A stretch of 34,397 nt of DNA, taken from assembly GCA_028870995.1 (NCBI GenBank), contig JAGWOI010000023.1, forward strand, positions 1-34,397. The letters are read 5' to 3'. The notes under the pieces were generated by a model that was given only the letters and a program-made list of their open reading frames with translations, was not told where the DNA came from and searched no databases. Numbering within the stretch: the first letter of the stretch is position 1; every line of letters begins with the position of its first letter. The position numbers were made by a program, and so were the translations under genes. This DNA is from Candidatus Omnitrophota bacterium (GTDB lineage Bacteria > Omnitrophota > Gorgyraeia > Zapsychrales > Fredricksoniimonadaceae). Below, one piece after another: positions 1 to 8,700 of this stretch.

Positions 1-561
1 GATTTTACTAATGACAGCAGTGTCAGCGCATTTTTGGGGCAGCTTGAAACCCTGCCCAAGATCGATGTCTGTGTCAATAATGCCGGCATCAATAATCTTG
101 ACTTTGTGGAGGACAGCAAGGAGAAAGATTGGGACGATATCCTGGCCGTGAATCTGAAAGGCCCATATCTTTTGACCCGCCTGCTCGCCAGGAAGATGAA
201 GAAAAACCGGTACGGCCGCATCATTAATATTTCATCCATCATGAGCATTGTCAGCCGGCCCAAGCGTTCGATTTATTCAACCACAAAGGCCGGCATTGCC
301 GGTTTTACAAAGGCCGTATCCAACGAACTGGCCGGACACAGGATATTGGTCAATGCCGTTTCGCCGGGGATCATCATTACGGACCTGACCAGAAAAAATT
401 TGACGGATAAGGAACGCCAAGACCTGGCGCGGCAAATTCCCGCCGGAAGGCTTGGCGTACCTTCTGAGATTTCCAGTGTCGTTCTCTTTCTTGCCAGCAA
501 GCTCAACACCTATCTTACCGGCAAGAATATTGTGGTGGATGGGGGATTCATTGATATCTAA
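1..561 (+). CDS. Short-chain dehydrogenase/reductase (5' truncated by window)
   Basis: An NAD(P)-dependent oxidoreductase of the SDR (FabG-like) family, cut at the window start; the frame is open from base 1. The N-terminal TGxxxGIG cofactor motif lies outside. Visible are NNAG near residue 26 of the fragment, the catalytic Ser in NISSIMS, the YSTTK pair (Tyr about 92, Lys about 96) and a C-terminal VVDGGF typical of classical SDRs. About 186 residues are present of a usual 245-255. The stop overlaps the start of the next gene by 23 nt, so the two are probably translated together. In this glycan operon it may oxidise or reduce a sugar or cyclitol ring carbon next to the cyclase-like enzyme downstream; the substrate is not readable from sequence. 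Confidence 0.9.
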   Translation, partial: DFTNDSSVSAFLGQLETLPKIDVCVNNAGINNLDFVEDSKEKDWDDILAVNLKGPYLLTRLLARKMKKNRYGRIINISSIMSIVSRPKRSIYSTTKAGIAGFTKAVSNELAGHRILVNAVSPGIIITDLTRKNLTDKERQDLARQIPAGRLGVPSEISSVVLFLASKLNTYLTGKNIVVDGGFIDI

Positions 562-1615
562 GAGGCTGAAGATCACCTCCCGCTTAAGGGATTATGAGGT
601 CTGTTTTGTCGGGGACTTAAAAAAGACCCTTGGCAGCGAACGTCTTTCCGATGCCTTTCTTGTCATTGACGCGGACCTTCCGGGTGCGGCGGCGATAAAG
701 AAACTTTTTATCCCCAACCGGGTGATTTCGATTAAAGCCAGTGAAAAGTCCAAGACCCTGGAAGGCTGTACAAGTCTTATTAAAGGCCTGACCGACCGCC
801 AATTCCGTCGTAATGATTGTATTGTTGCCATCGGCGGAGGGGTTATTGAAGATATAGTTGGTTTTGCGGCCACGGTTTTGATGCGGGGGGTGGAGTGGGT
901 TTTCTGCCCCACCACTTTATTAGCCCAGGCGGACAGCTGCATCGGGGGCAAAAGCTCCATCAACATGGGCCCTTACAAGAACCTGCTGGGTTCATTCTAT
1001 CCGCCCCGAAAGATCCTGATCGACATGGCCTTCTTAAAGACCCTGCCTGAAGACCAAATACGTTCAGGCATCGGCGAAATCCTGCACTTTTATCTGGTGG
1101 CCGGGCAGGACAAACTTGCGCAAAAGATGATGGAAGGGTATGAACGGCATTTGCGAAAACCGCAGGGATTGGAACCGTATATCTTTAAAAGTCTTTCCAT
1201 CAAGAAGGCTGTGATCGAAAGGGACGAATTCGACAAAGGCGAGCGCCTGTTGTTTAATTACGGTCATACCTTCGGCCATGCCATTGAAAGTGTCAGCGGT
1301 TACAAAATCAATCACGGCCAGGCGGTGACCATGGGGATGGATATCGCCAATTACTTGTCCTGGCGGATGGGGTATATTCAGAAGGGCGCGTACGAGGATT
1401 TGCAGAAAATACTAAGATCCAATATTCCTTTATTCCGTCCTTCCCGTGCACAATGGCCGCGTTTTTGCGAAGCGCTGTCCAAGGACAAGAAAAATATCGG
1501 TAAGGCTTTGGGTTGCATTTTGACGCGTGGACCGGGAAAAATGTTTAAAGCCCAGCTCCCCATGGACGGCCCCGTGGCTCTGATCAGAGAATATTTCACT
1601 GAAAGGCGTGCCTAA
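539..1615 (+). CDS. 3-dehydroquinate-synthase-like sugar phosphate cyclase
   Basis: A 358-residue member of the dehydroquinate synthase fold, an NAD- and metal-dependent family that cyclises sugar phosphates. Visible: NAD-binding GGGVIEDIVGFAA (about 99-111), PTTLLAQADSCIGGKS (about 124-139), and three presumed metal ligands, Glu180, His243 (GHTFGHAIE) and His259 (HGQAV). It departs from AroB at two conserved places: the lysine three residues after the metal-binding Glu is His183 (GEILHF instead of AEVIKY), and HGEAV reads HGQAV. Its place between an SDR and a hydroxyacid dehydrogenase in a glycan operon also argues against a housekeeping shikimate role. A cyclitol or modified-sugar function is inferred. 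ATG 539 is chosen because it lies just before conserved sequence; TTG 551 is an alternative. The stop overlaps the next ATG by 1 nt. Confidence 0.8.
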   Translation: MGDSLISKRLKITSRLRDYEVCFVGDLKKTLGSERLSDAFLVIDADLPGAAAIKKLFIPNRVISIKASEKSKTLEGCTSLIKGLTDRQFRRNDCIVAIGGGVIEDIVGFAATVLMRGVEWVFCPTTLLAQADSCIGGKSSINMGPYKNLLGSFYPPRKILIDMAFLKTLPEDQIRSGIGEILHFYLVAGQDKLAQKMMEGYERHLRKPQGLEPYIFKSLSIKKAVIERDEFDKGERLLFNYGHTFGHAIESVSGYKINHGQAVTMGMDIANYLSWRMGYIQKGAYEDLQKILRSNIPLFRPSRAQWPRFCEALSKDKKNIGKALGCILTRGPGKMFKAQLPMDGPVALIREYFTERRA

Positions 1616-2541
1616 TGGCATCCCGTGTTTATATAGCCGTTTCTTCCTTCGCCCGTCAGGCCCCGGAACCTTTGAACATCCTTAAGCAAAGCGGCTTGGG
1701 CGTTGATATCAATACTGCCGGCCGGCGGTTGACTAAAGAGGAAGTGATGGGTAACGCAAGGGGTTACCACGGGATTATTGCCGGTCTTGAACCTTATGAT
1801 GCTCAGGTTCTGGAAGCTTTGCCGGATTTGAAGTGTATCAGCCGCTGCGGGGTAGGAGTGGATAACATCGATCTGGAGGCCGCCGATAAAAAAGGCATCA
1901 AAATTTTTACCACCCCGGACGTGGTTGTTCAACCCGTCGTTGAACTGACCCTGGCGATGATCTTGAATTTATTGCGCAAGATCACCCAGCAGGACCTTTT
2001 AATGCGCGGGCATCAGTGGCAGCGGATGATCGGCAGCCAATTGGCTGGAAAGACAGTAGGGATCATTGGCTTGGGACGCATCGGACGCAAAGTAGCCGAG
2101 ATATTATTGCTGTTGGGCGCCAGAGTGGTCGGATACGATGTTCATCCGGACAGGGCCTGGGCCGAAGGCTGCGGTGTTTCCCTCGTTGATCTCGATCAAG
2201 TCCTTAGCTGCTGCGATATCCTGACCTTGCATTTAGCAGCTAAGGCCGGCGACCATTTTGTTTTGACCAGGCAGCATTTTCAGGCCATGAAAAAAGGTGC
2301 TTTGCTTATTAATGTGGCCCGCGGCACCTTCGTGGACGAAAAGGCCCTGCTGGAGGCTTTGCAGGAAGGGCATTTGTCAGGAGCGGGGCTGGATGTTTTC
2401 CAACAGGAACCCTATGCGGGGCCTTTGAGCAGCTGCCCGCAAGTTGTCCTCACGCCGCATGTGGGCAGTTTCACGCAGGAGTCGCGCGTAGCCATGGAGA
2501 TGGAGGCGGCGCAAAATATCGTCGGTTTTTTTAATAAATAA
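1615..2541 (+). CDS. D-isomer-specific 2-hydroxyacid dehydrogenase (SerA-like catalytic core)
   Basis: A 308-residue NAD-dependent dehydrogenase that interconverts a 2-keto acid and a D-2-hydroxy acid. The Rossmann motif GLGRIGRK lies at about 152-159, and the catalytic triad is visible as Arg236 (NVARGTF), Glu265 (QQEPY) and His282 (TPHVGSF). It resembles the phosphoglycerate dehydrogenase core but has no C-terminal ACT or ASB domain, so it is short for SerA. Start and stop each overlap the neighbouring genes by 1 nt (TAATG), which indicates translational coupling. The substrate is uncertain. Because it is embedded with a DHQS-like cyclase and an SDR, it may act on an acidic precursor of a glycan building block; a role in serine synthesis cannot be excluded. 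Confidence 0.85.
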   Translation: MASRVYIAVSSFARQAPEPLNILKQSGLGVDINTAGRRLTKEEVMGNARGYHGIIAGLEPYDAQVLEALPDLKCISRCGVGVDNIDLEAADKKGIKIFTTPDVVVQPVVELTLAMILNLLRKITQQDLLMRGHQWQRMIGSQLAGKTVGIIGLGRIGRKVAEILLLLGARVVGYDVHPDRAWAEGCGVSLVDLDQVLSCCDILTLHLAAKAGDHFVLTRQHFQAMKKGALLINVARGTFVDEKALLEALQEGHLSGAGLDVFQQEPYAGPLSSCPQVVLTPHVGSFTQESRVAMEMEAAQNIVGFFNK

Positions 2542-3122
2542 TGGACAGGCATACTTTAAAATATGGTTGCAAATGGCTGATAGGGCGATTATATTGTCTG
2601 ATACAGGGCATTGAATTTTCGAAGGGATTAAGACCTTACGGATGTCCCGTTATTTATCGCCATCGATCTGCACGTATCACCCTGGGCCAAGGGGTTGTCT
2701 TAAACAGTGATCCTAGAGTCAATCCGGCTGGTATTTTGCGCAAGGTTACGCTCGCGGCCATGTTCCCGGGAAGTGAGATCGCCATTGGTGACTACACTGG
2801 TTTGTCCGGCGTAGTGGTCGTTGCGGCAAGGTCCGTGCGCATCGGAAATCACGTGAACATTGGTGTTAATACCTGCATTTATGACACCGATTTTCACCCC
2901 TTGGATTGGCAAGCCAGGCGGGAAAACGATCAAGCCAAGGTCGCTGCCGCTGAGGTGGTCATTGAGGATGATGTTTGGATCGGCGGTAACAGTATCATTC
3001 TTAAAGGCGTTCGCATAGGACGCCGGGCCGTGGTGGGGGCAGGAAGCGTTGTGACTTGCGATGTCCCGGAAGCCACTGTTTGGGGCGGCAACCCGGCCAG
3101 GTTTATAAAGAAATTGGCGTAA
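2541..3122 (+). CDS. Left-handed beta-helix (hexapeptide repeat) acyltransferase
   Basis: A 193-residue transferase of the LbH/maltose-acetyltransferase-like group that probably moves an acetyl group from acetyl-CoA to a sugar hydroxyl or amine. Hexapeptide-type turns (I-G-x-x-x-x) repeat from about residue 78 to 172, for example IGDYTG, IGNHVNIG, IEDDVWIGGN and IGRRAVVGAG. The probable catalytic His119 lies in DTDFHPLD, before a loop. The C-terminal GGNPARFIKKL is typical of the family. The start overlaps the previous stop by 1 nt. It fits O-acetylation of the surface glycan made by this operon; the acceptor is unknown. Confidence 0.88.
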   Translation: MDRHTLKYGCKWLIGRLYCLIQGIEFSKGLRPYGCPVIYRHRSARITLGQGVVLNSDPRVNPAGILRKVTLAAMFPGSEIAIGDYTGLSGVVVVAARSVRIGNHVNIGVNTCIYDTDFHPLDWQARRENDQAKVAAAEVVIEDDVWIGGNSIILKGVRIGRRAVVGAGSVVTCDVPEATVWGGNPARFIKKLA

Positions 3123-3130
3123 TATAACTT

Positions 3131-3136
3131 AAGGAG
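3131..3136 (+). promoter_or_regulatory. Shine-Dalgarno site for the radical SAM gene
   Basis: AAGGAG lies 4 nt before the ATG at 3141, in an 18-nt gap after the acyltransferase. It fixes the start of the radical SAM gene, one of the few genes in this operon not coupled by overlap. Confidence 0.75.
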
Positions 3137-3140
3137 ATAA

Positions 3141-4262
3141 ATGAATTATAATCCCTTTAAAGTAAAATCTTTCTGGCCCAAGGCCTCCGCCTACGGAAAA
3201 CTTTTAATGATGCGCTATGTCCCCGGTGCCCTTGAAAAGGTCCGGGTAACCCCGTATCTGGCTACGTTGACCGTGACCGACAATTGTTGCCTTAAATGTG
3301 TCATGTGCAATGAATGGCATACGCACCATACTGAAGAATTCAATACCGAAGAATGGAAGAATGCCCTGACCCAATTAAAGGAAGCTGGTGTCAGGGAAAT
3401 CAATCTGACCGGCGGGGAACCCCTGATGCGTAAGGACATCTTTGAGATCATCCGTCATGCCCGCAGCCTTGGCATGCTCGTGGGGATGACTTCAAACGGG
3501 TTCATGATGAATGAGCAAAGGGTGGCCGAATTGATAGCAAGCGGCGTCAGCACATTCAGCGTGTCCATGGATGCGGTGGGAGAGAAATATGACCAGATCC
3601 GGGGGGTCAAGGGCGGGTATGACCGCTTATTGCGCGCCTGTGAATTGCTTTCCGCGGAACGTAAAAAGGGCAGGATCGCCGCTTTCCTTTGTTTTCTGCT
3701 CATGAAAGAAACGCTGGATGCCTATCAGGATGTCCTTGCAGTAGGCGAGCGCCTGAACCTGCCCATGGTGGTCAATCTCTTTGATGTTAACCCCTACTTT
3801 TTTAAGATCGATGGTTTAAAGGAAAAGTATGATATAGGCAAGGAAGACCAGGGGCGCTTAAGGCAATTTCAACGGGTGATGGTGGACAGCCGCTCCCGAA
3901 ATACAGAGGCCACCTACCATAGCTTCTCCGAAATAAAATACTTTGCGGATTATTTTCAAGATCCTATACAAAAGAACCTGCCTTGTTACGTTTCCCAAGT
4001 ACGCATCTGTGTCGGCGCCAAAGGCCAGGTCTACGGGGGCTGCTGGGCCTGGCGCGTACTAGGTGATTTACGTAAGACCTCTCTTAAAGAAATTTTGAAT
4101 TCTGAAAGTTTTCGCCGCAACACACGTAAGATGTTTAAAAAGGAATGCCCGGGCTGCTCCTGCGGGTTTTCGTTGAATCTGCGTTATTCCCCGCCCAATG
4201 TAATGCAGGAAAGCATGTATCGCCTTTTCCCATGGACCAGGGAGAGGATTCACAAGAACTGA
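3141..4262 (+). CDS. Radical SAM enzyme with SPASM-like C-terminal cysteines
   Basis: A 373-residue radical SAM protein. The [4Fe-4S]-binding CxxxCxxC is Cys49, Cys53 and Cys56 (in CCLKCVMC), followed by the SAM-contacting NLTGGEPLMRKD near residue 90-101. A cysteine-rich C-terminal part (CYVSQVRICVGAKG, GGCWAW, CPGCSCG) resembles a SPASM or twitch domain that holds auxiliary Fe-S clusters. Such enzymes modify peptides or act on sugars and cyclitols; in sugar operons they can do radical dehydrogenation, deamination or epimerisation. There is no obvious precursor-peptide gene next to it, and the neighbours are sugar enzymes, so a glycan-precursor role is favoured but inferred. A strong ribosome binding site precedes ATG 3141. 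Confidence 0.88.
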   Translation: MNYNPFKVKSFWPKASAYGKLLMMRYVPGALEKVRVTPYLATLTVTDNCCLKCVMCNEWHTHHTEEFNTEEWKNALTQLKEAGVREINLTGGEPLMRKDIFEIIRHARSLGMLVGMTSNGFMMNEQRVAELIASGVSTFSVSMDAVGEKYDQIRGVKGGYDRLLRACELLSAERKKGRIAAFLCFLLMKETLDAYQDVLAVGERLNLPMVVNLFDVNPYFFKIDGLKEKYDIGKEDQGRLRQFQRVMVDSRSRNTEATYHSFSEIKYFADYFQDPIQKNLPCYVSQVRICVGAKGQVYGGCWAWRVLGDLRKTSLKEILNSESFRRNTRKMFKKECPGCSCGFSLNLRYSPPNVMQESMYRLFPWTRERIHKN

Positions 4263-4263
4263 T

Positions 4264-5163
4264 ATGTTCAGGCTTGCCTGTATCATTGCCACGAAAGACA
4301 GGCCATTTGAGCTAAGCCGGCTGCTGAACAGCATTAAAGAGCAGGACCTCCCGATTCATGAAATTATCATCGTGGATGCGGGAGAGGCATCATCGTTCTC
4401 TCTCAATGCCAAGGCTGCTGCCGAGTGCTCTTTTAAAATCAAGCATTTGAAGGCCTCGCGTGCCTGCCTGCCCGCGCAGCGTAATCAAGGTTTATCGGCG
4501 GTCGCCGCGGATGCGCCATGGATCTGTTTTTTGGATGACGACATTGTGCTCCATAAGGGCGCGTTTGGAGCCATGGCTGCCTTCTGGAAGGATGCTCCAG
4601 AGGATATTGCGGGAGCCGTGTTTAATATCATGAATGAGAAAAGGCCGACAGCCGGCGTTTTTCTTAAAAAATTCTTTTATACAGGATCCTGGGAAAGGGG
4701 CATTGTCTTGCCTTCGGGGTACAATACGCTGATGTGCCCGTCCGAAGAGACCCGGCAGGTCCAGTGGCTCTTTGGGGGTGCTACGGTCTGGAGGCGCAAA
4801 GTCTTCGAGGAGTTCCTTTTTGATGACTGGTTTGAGAAGACCGGCCTGTGCGAGGACCTCGATTTCAGCTGGCGGGTCGGCAAAAAGTTCAGGCTGTTTG
4901 TCGTGGCCGGTGCAAAGGTCGATCACCTGACAGGCACCATTGCCCGGCGGCGCAATGTTTGGTTCGGCATTTCGCAGATCAAAAATCGCTATTATTTCGT
5001 CAGCAAGAACAATCTTTCCAAGGCCTTGTGCTGGTGGGCAGGCTTGGGGCAATTGCTGGAAAATATTATGCTGGGCATCCTGTCCTTCAATTTCCACTAT
5101 TTCCTGCGCGCGTGGGGGAATTTTGTGGGATTTCTCGAGACATTGTTATGCAGCCACAATTGA
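4264..5163 (+). CDS. Family 2 glycosyltransferase
   Basis: A 299-residue GT-A fold transferase that probably adds one sugar from a nucleotide donor to the growing lipid-linked glycan on the cytoplasmic side. The N-terminus LACIIATKDRP and EIIIVDAG give the nucleotide-binding fold, and the metal-binding DxD is FLDDDIVLH (Asp91-93). The later GLCEDLDFSWRVGK matches the ED-x-D catalytic-base region of GT2 enzymes. The last 60 residues are hydrophobic and may attach to the membrane. It begins 1 nt after the previous stop, and its end overlaps the ligase-like gene by 16 nt. Donor and acceptor cannot be told. Confidence 0.9.
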   Translation: MFRLACIIATKDRPFELSRLLNSIKEQDLPIHEIIIVDAGEASSFSLNAKAAAECSFKIKHLKASRACLPAQRNQGLSAVAADAPWICFLDDDIVLHKGAFGAMAAFWKDAPEDIAGAVFNIMNEKRPTAGVFLKKFFYTGSWERGIVLPSGYNTLMCPSEETRQVQWLFGGATVWRRKVFEEFLFDDWFEKTGLCEDLDFSWRVGKKFRLFVVAGAKVDHLTGTIARRRNVWFGISQIKNRYYFVSKNNLSKALCWWAGLGQLLENIMLGILSFNFHYFLRAWGNFVGFLETLLCSHN

Positions 5164-6563
5164 TAGGTTTCTGCGTGTTGGGGGCCTATTGTTTTTGGGC
5201 TTCTATCCTGGGGGCTTCTTTTGCCAGGCTGCACCTGAGCGTGTCTTTTCTTAATTTTCCCATCTTCATTGGCGAAGGCGTAATGTTGTTTTGTTTGGCA
5301 ATTTCCGGGTGGTTCCTTTATAAGGGCCATTTCCCATGGACATCACGGCTGCGTCTTTTCTTTGCTTATTTGGGATATGTCGTCTTGTGGGCAGGATTTG
5401 ATTATTTTAAAGCCGGGGGATCATCGTTGGCTTTAAGAAATGCGGAAATGTTTTTTTATCCTGTTTTTGCTTTCTTTTCCTATTCTTTTTATTGTCCCGC
5501 TCTTTTTTCTAGAAGAACTATTCAGCTTTTCTTTGTCGTGCTGCTGATGGCATTGTGCCTGATTGGCACAGCGCCTTTTTTCTCTTTTCTTTTCTTTCTT
5601 TTATTTTTTGCTGTGTTCTTCGCGATGTTTCACGGCCCCTGGAAATATTTTTGGGGCACGGCTATATTGGTCCTGTGGCCGTACAGCACTTTTTTTTCAG
5701 GTGCACGGACATGGCTGGTGTCCAGTGTCCTGACGGGGTTGCTGCTGATTTTTTTATTTATAAAATATTTTATTAAAGTTAATAAGATTTGGAGGGTCGG
5801 TGCCGGTTTGGCAGCCGCAGCGATTTTTTTATGGACCGCTTTTCATTTCGCCGATAGGAACGGATTAAAAACACTGTCAACGCCGGTGCGCGTGGTTGGG
5901 GATTACCGGAGAGTTGAGAATTTAATACAACAGAAATCCTCTTCTTTTCATTCTGAGCAACTGCAAGTACAACCTTATAATATTTATGTTACACAGCCAA
6001 AGCCGAATAATTCCCAAGAGGTCCTTAAGCCTCGGCTGTTAAAGAAAGATTTAAAAAAGGATTTAACAGAAAAATATGCCGCTAATAAGGAAGTTTCTTC
6101 CCGTAATTTGCAGACGGCATATAATGATATTATTTTTCGTATATTGATTTGGCAGGACATGATGCAGGAGTTGTGGGACAATAAAAGTATTTTTGGCGTA
6201 GGATTGAGCCATCCTCAGCGCTCCAGAAGCATTGAAATCCTTGGCTGGGCCTCCAGCGAGTGGCGCAGTGTCGGCTGGATCACTCCGCACAATTCATTTT
6301 TGGACTTGATTTACAGGGCGGGGATCCTGGGGTTGGGCATTATTTATGTCATTTTTGCGGTCTTAAGCGGGCTCATCATGGACTTTATCGCTGCCCGATC
6401 GGTTCCCGGCATATTGTTGTCGGGCACTATAATTTATGGTTTGATCGCCGCTAATTTTCTCTTGATTTTGGAGTTGCCTTATTATGCCATCCCTTTTTGG
6501 AGCCTGTTTGGGTTGACCTTGGCTTACCGGCGCAATCTTTTACCGAGGGCTAAAACGAGGTAG
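5148..6563 (+). CDS. O-antigen ligase/polymerase-like membrane protein
   Basis: A polytopic inner-membrane protein of 471 residues, probably of the WaaL/Wzy (O-antigen ligase) superfamily, which transfers or polymerises lipid-linked glycan on the periplasmic side. It has about ten hydrophobic segments and a large charged loop from about residue 235 to 385. The loop ends in ITPHNSFLDLIYRAGILG, a His-containing motif typical of the Wzy_C region. ATG 5148 (MQPQLIGF) is chosen: the open frame continues upstream, but those residues are antisense-like and basic rather than membrane-like. The start overlaps the GT2 gene by 16 nt. Ligase and polymerase cannot be separated by sequence reading alone. 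Confidence 0.82.
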   Translation: MQPQLIGFCVLGAYCFWASILGASFARLHLSVSFLNFPIFIGEGVMLFCLAISGWFLYKGHFPWTSRLRLFFAYLGYVVLWAGFDYFKAGGSSLALRNAEMFFYPVFAFFSYSFYCPALFSRRTIQLFFVVLLMALCLIGTAPFFSFLFFLLFFAVFFAMFHGPWKYFWGTAILVLWPYSTFFSGARTWLVSSVLTGLLLIFLFIKYFIKVNKIWRVGAGLAAAAIFLWTAFHFADRNGLKTLSTPVRVVGDYRRVENLIQQKSSSFHSEQLQVQPYNIYVTQPKPNNSQEVLKPRLLKKDLKKDLTEKYAANKEVSSRNLQTAYNDIIFRILIWQDMMQELWDNKSIFGVGLSHPQRSRSIEILGWASSEWRSVGWITPHNSFLDLIYRAGILGLGIIYVIFAVLSGLIMDFIAARSVPGILLSGTIIYGLIAANFLLILELPYYAIPFWSLFGLTLAYRRNLLPRAKTR

Positions 6564-6569
6564 AACGTT

Positions 6570-7577
6570 ATGAGAAAATATCTGGTTACCGGCGGCGCCG
6601 GGTTTATCGGCAGCAATTTTGTCAAGTATCTGTTTGATACCCGCAAGGACATTAAGGTGCGCGTCCTTGATAAATTGACGTATTCCGGCCATCGGGCCAA
6701 TTTAAAAGATTTTGAAAAGCGTCCGGATTTTGAATTTATCAAAGGTGATATTTGCGACGCCCAAATAGTGCAAAAGGCCATGCGGGACGTGGAGGTGGTC
6801 GTGAATTTTGCGGCCGAAAGTGCGGTGGACCGCTCCATTGACGACCCGCAGGCATTTATAAAAACGGACATTTTTGGCGTTTACACGCTTCTGGAAGAGG
6901 CCCGTAAGCATCCGGGGCTTAAGCGTTTCATCCAAATATCGACGGATGAAGTTTACGGTCACATCCTTAAAGGGAGTTTTACGGAAACATCGGAATTAAG
7001 ACCGCGTAACCCTTATTCCGCCTCCAAACTGGGAGGCGAACGGCTGGCCTATAGTTTTTTTGTCACCTATGGTCTTCCGGTTATTATCAGCCGGGCCTCC
7101 AATAATTATGGTCCGCGTTGTTATCCTGAAAAAGTCATTCCTTTGTTTGTTACGAATCTGATCGATGGTTTGAAGGTTCCGGTTTACGGCAAGGGCAGGC
7201 AGATCAGGGATTGGCTGTTCGTCCGGGACCACTGCGCCGCGGTGGATTTATTGATCGAGAAAGGCGTCAATGGGGAGGTTTACAATATCGGCGGCCAACA
7301 GGAATTGTCCAATATTGAACTGGCGTACCGGATTTTGGGGCTGTTCGGCAAGGATGAATCACTTATCAAGTTTGTACAAGACCGTCCTGGTCACGATTTT
7401 CGATACAGCTTGGACTGTTCTAAAATTAAGAAGCTGGGCTGGCGGCAGCATCATAATCTCAATAAGGGTCTGAAGGAAACTGTCGAGTGGTATAAGAACA
7501 ACGAGGCTTGGTGGCGCCCGATCAAGAAAAAAATGGACCAGCGTTATCAGCATGGGTTTTGGGGAGAGAAGAAGTGA
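6570..7577 (+). CDS. rfbB: dTDP-glucose 4,6-dehydratase
   Basis: A 335-residue extended SDR that converts dTDP-glucose to dTDP-4-keto-6-deoxyglucose, the entry to rhamnose and other deoxysugars. Visible: GGAGFIGSN (about 8-16), the family-specific STDEVYG (about 125-131) with the Asp-Glu acid/base pair, and YSASK (Tyr about 149). The RDWLFVRDHC and RPGHDFRYSLD motifs are characteristic of RmlB/RfbB. A ribosome binding site (GAGG) lies about 9 nt before the ATG, and the gene follows the ligase-like gene by 6 nt. No rfbA, rfbC or rfbD is in the window, so the remaining steps must be encoded elsewhere or the sugar diverges from rhamnose. Confidence 0.92.
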   Translation: MRKYLVTGGAGFIGSNFVKYLFDTRKDIKVRVLDKLTYSGHRANLKDFEKRPDFEFIKGDICDAQIVQKAMRDVEVVVNFAAESAVDRSIDDPQAFIKTDIFGVYTLLEEARKHPGLKRFIQISTDEVYGHILKGSFTETSELRPRNPYSASKLGGERLAYSFFVTYGLPVIISRASNNYGPRCYPEKVIPLFVTNLIDGLKVPVYGKGRQIRDWLFVRDHCAAVDLLIEKGVNGEVYNIGGQQELSNIELAYRILGLFGKDESLIKFVQDRPGHDFRYSLDCSKIKKLGWRQHHNLNKGLKETVEWYKNNEAWWRPIKKKMDQRYQHGFWGEKK

Positions 7578-7584
7578 AGAGTTT

Positions 7585-8700
7585 ATGAAGGGAGAGCCTA
7601 AAAAGATCAAGGTTTTGATTTGTGGTATTTTGCCTCCGCCTTATTTTGGCCACAGCATGCTTTATAAGATGCTGATGGCTTCATCATTCCCTGACGCCTT
7701 CGACGTCAAATTCCTGAACATGAGATTCTGGACCTACGGCACCGATAAAAAGGTGACGATCCAAAAACTTTTTAAAATGGTTCAATATTTTCTTAAGTTT
7801 AAATGGATTTTGATTTTCTGGCGCCCCCGCTACGTTCTCTACAATTCAAGTTTTTATAAAATGCCGTTCTTAAAGGATTTGTTGTTCTGCTCGATGGCTA
7901 TCCTGGCCGGATCCCGCCTGGTCATTCATGACCACGGTCAGTATGTCCGGGAACTGGATGAATCATTGACGGGATTGAAAAAGAAATCCCTGCGCTGGAT
8001 GCTCAGGCACATGCATGCCAGTATCATCATGGGGCAAAAGGTCCGGCAGGATTATGAGGCCTTAAGTGCTCCTCAAAAACTTTTGGTGGTGCCGGGGACA
8101 GTTGAAGATACCCGCGATATCAAGGTCGATTCCGTCAAGGCCGAGGGCCGCACCAATGTTTTGTACTTCTCTTACATGAGCCGTTCCAAGGGAGTGTTCA
8201 CGGCCTTTGAAGGCCTGGATCTGGTGCTTCAGGAACGGGAAGAGGTGACTGTGACCTTTGGAGGGCCTTTGGAAGGCCCCGATGTCAGAGAGGCCTTGGA
8301 GAAGTTCCAGTTAAATTATCCGGGGCGCATTTATTACGCCGGTTATGTAGAGGATGTAGCAGAACGCACCAGATTATTTCGGCAGGCGGATATTTTTATT
8401 TTTCCTACCCTCAGGGATGTTTTTGGACTGGTGCTGCTGCATGCCATGGCCGAAGGTCTTCCCATCGTGGCTTCCCGTGAAGGCACGATCCCGGAGATCG
8501 TTCCTGACGGCAAGAATGGACTTCTATTTGAGAAAGGGGATGCCCGGGCGCTGGCAGGGAATATTCTCAAGCTCGTCTTCGACAGCGATCTCCGTAATCA
8601 AATGGGGCAGGCCAACCGCCGCAGGTTTGAAGAACAGTACACTCTTGAGAAATACGGGCAGGCCATGGTCGATGCCTTCAAACAGATGGAGGCCTTGTGA
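7585..8700 (+). CDS. Family 4 (GT-B) glycosyltransferase
   Basis: A 371-residue GT-B transferase. The N-terminal half has ILPPPYFGHS and the C-terminal half the nucleotide-sugar region, with YFSYMSRSKGVFTAFEG, IFIFPTLRDVFGLVLLHAMA and EGLPIVASREGTIPEIV. The last two contain the E-x7-E type motif of GT4 retaining enzymes. ATG 7585 is preferred because it lies 7 nt after the rfbB stop and the conserved sequence begins just after it; an in-frame ATG at 7552 would overlap rfbB. It probably adds one residue to the glycan. The stop TGA shares its last base with an ATG at 8700 that starts a short open frame. Confidence 0.9.
   Translation: MKGEPKKIKVLICGILPPPYFGHSMLYKMLMASSFPDAFDVKFLNMRFWTYGTDKKVTIQKLFKMVQYFLKFKWILIFWRPRYVLYNSSFYKMPFLKDLLFCSMAILAGSRLVIHDHGQYVRELDESLTGLKKKSLRWMLRHMHASIIMGQKVRQDYEALSAPQKLLVVPGTVEDTRDIKVDSVKAEGRTNVLYFSYMSRSKGVFTAFEGLDLVLQEREEVTVTFGGPLEGPDVREALEKFQLNYPGRIYYAGYVEDVAERTRLFRQADIFIFPTLRDVFGLVLLHAMAEGLPIVASREGTIPEIVPDGKNGLLFEKGDARALAGNILKLVFDSDLRNQMGQANRRRFEEQYTLEKYGQAMVDAFKQMEAL

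Noticed and set aside
539-1615. Calling the cyclase gene aroB of the shikimate pathway
   Set aside because: Two conserved positions differ and the neighbours are glycan genes, so a symbol would overstate what is known.
4492-5097. A 201-codon minus-strand open frame opposite the GT2 gene
   Set aside because: It is a shadow of a clear GT2 gene in a + strand operon.
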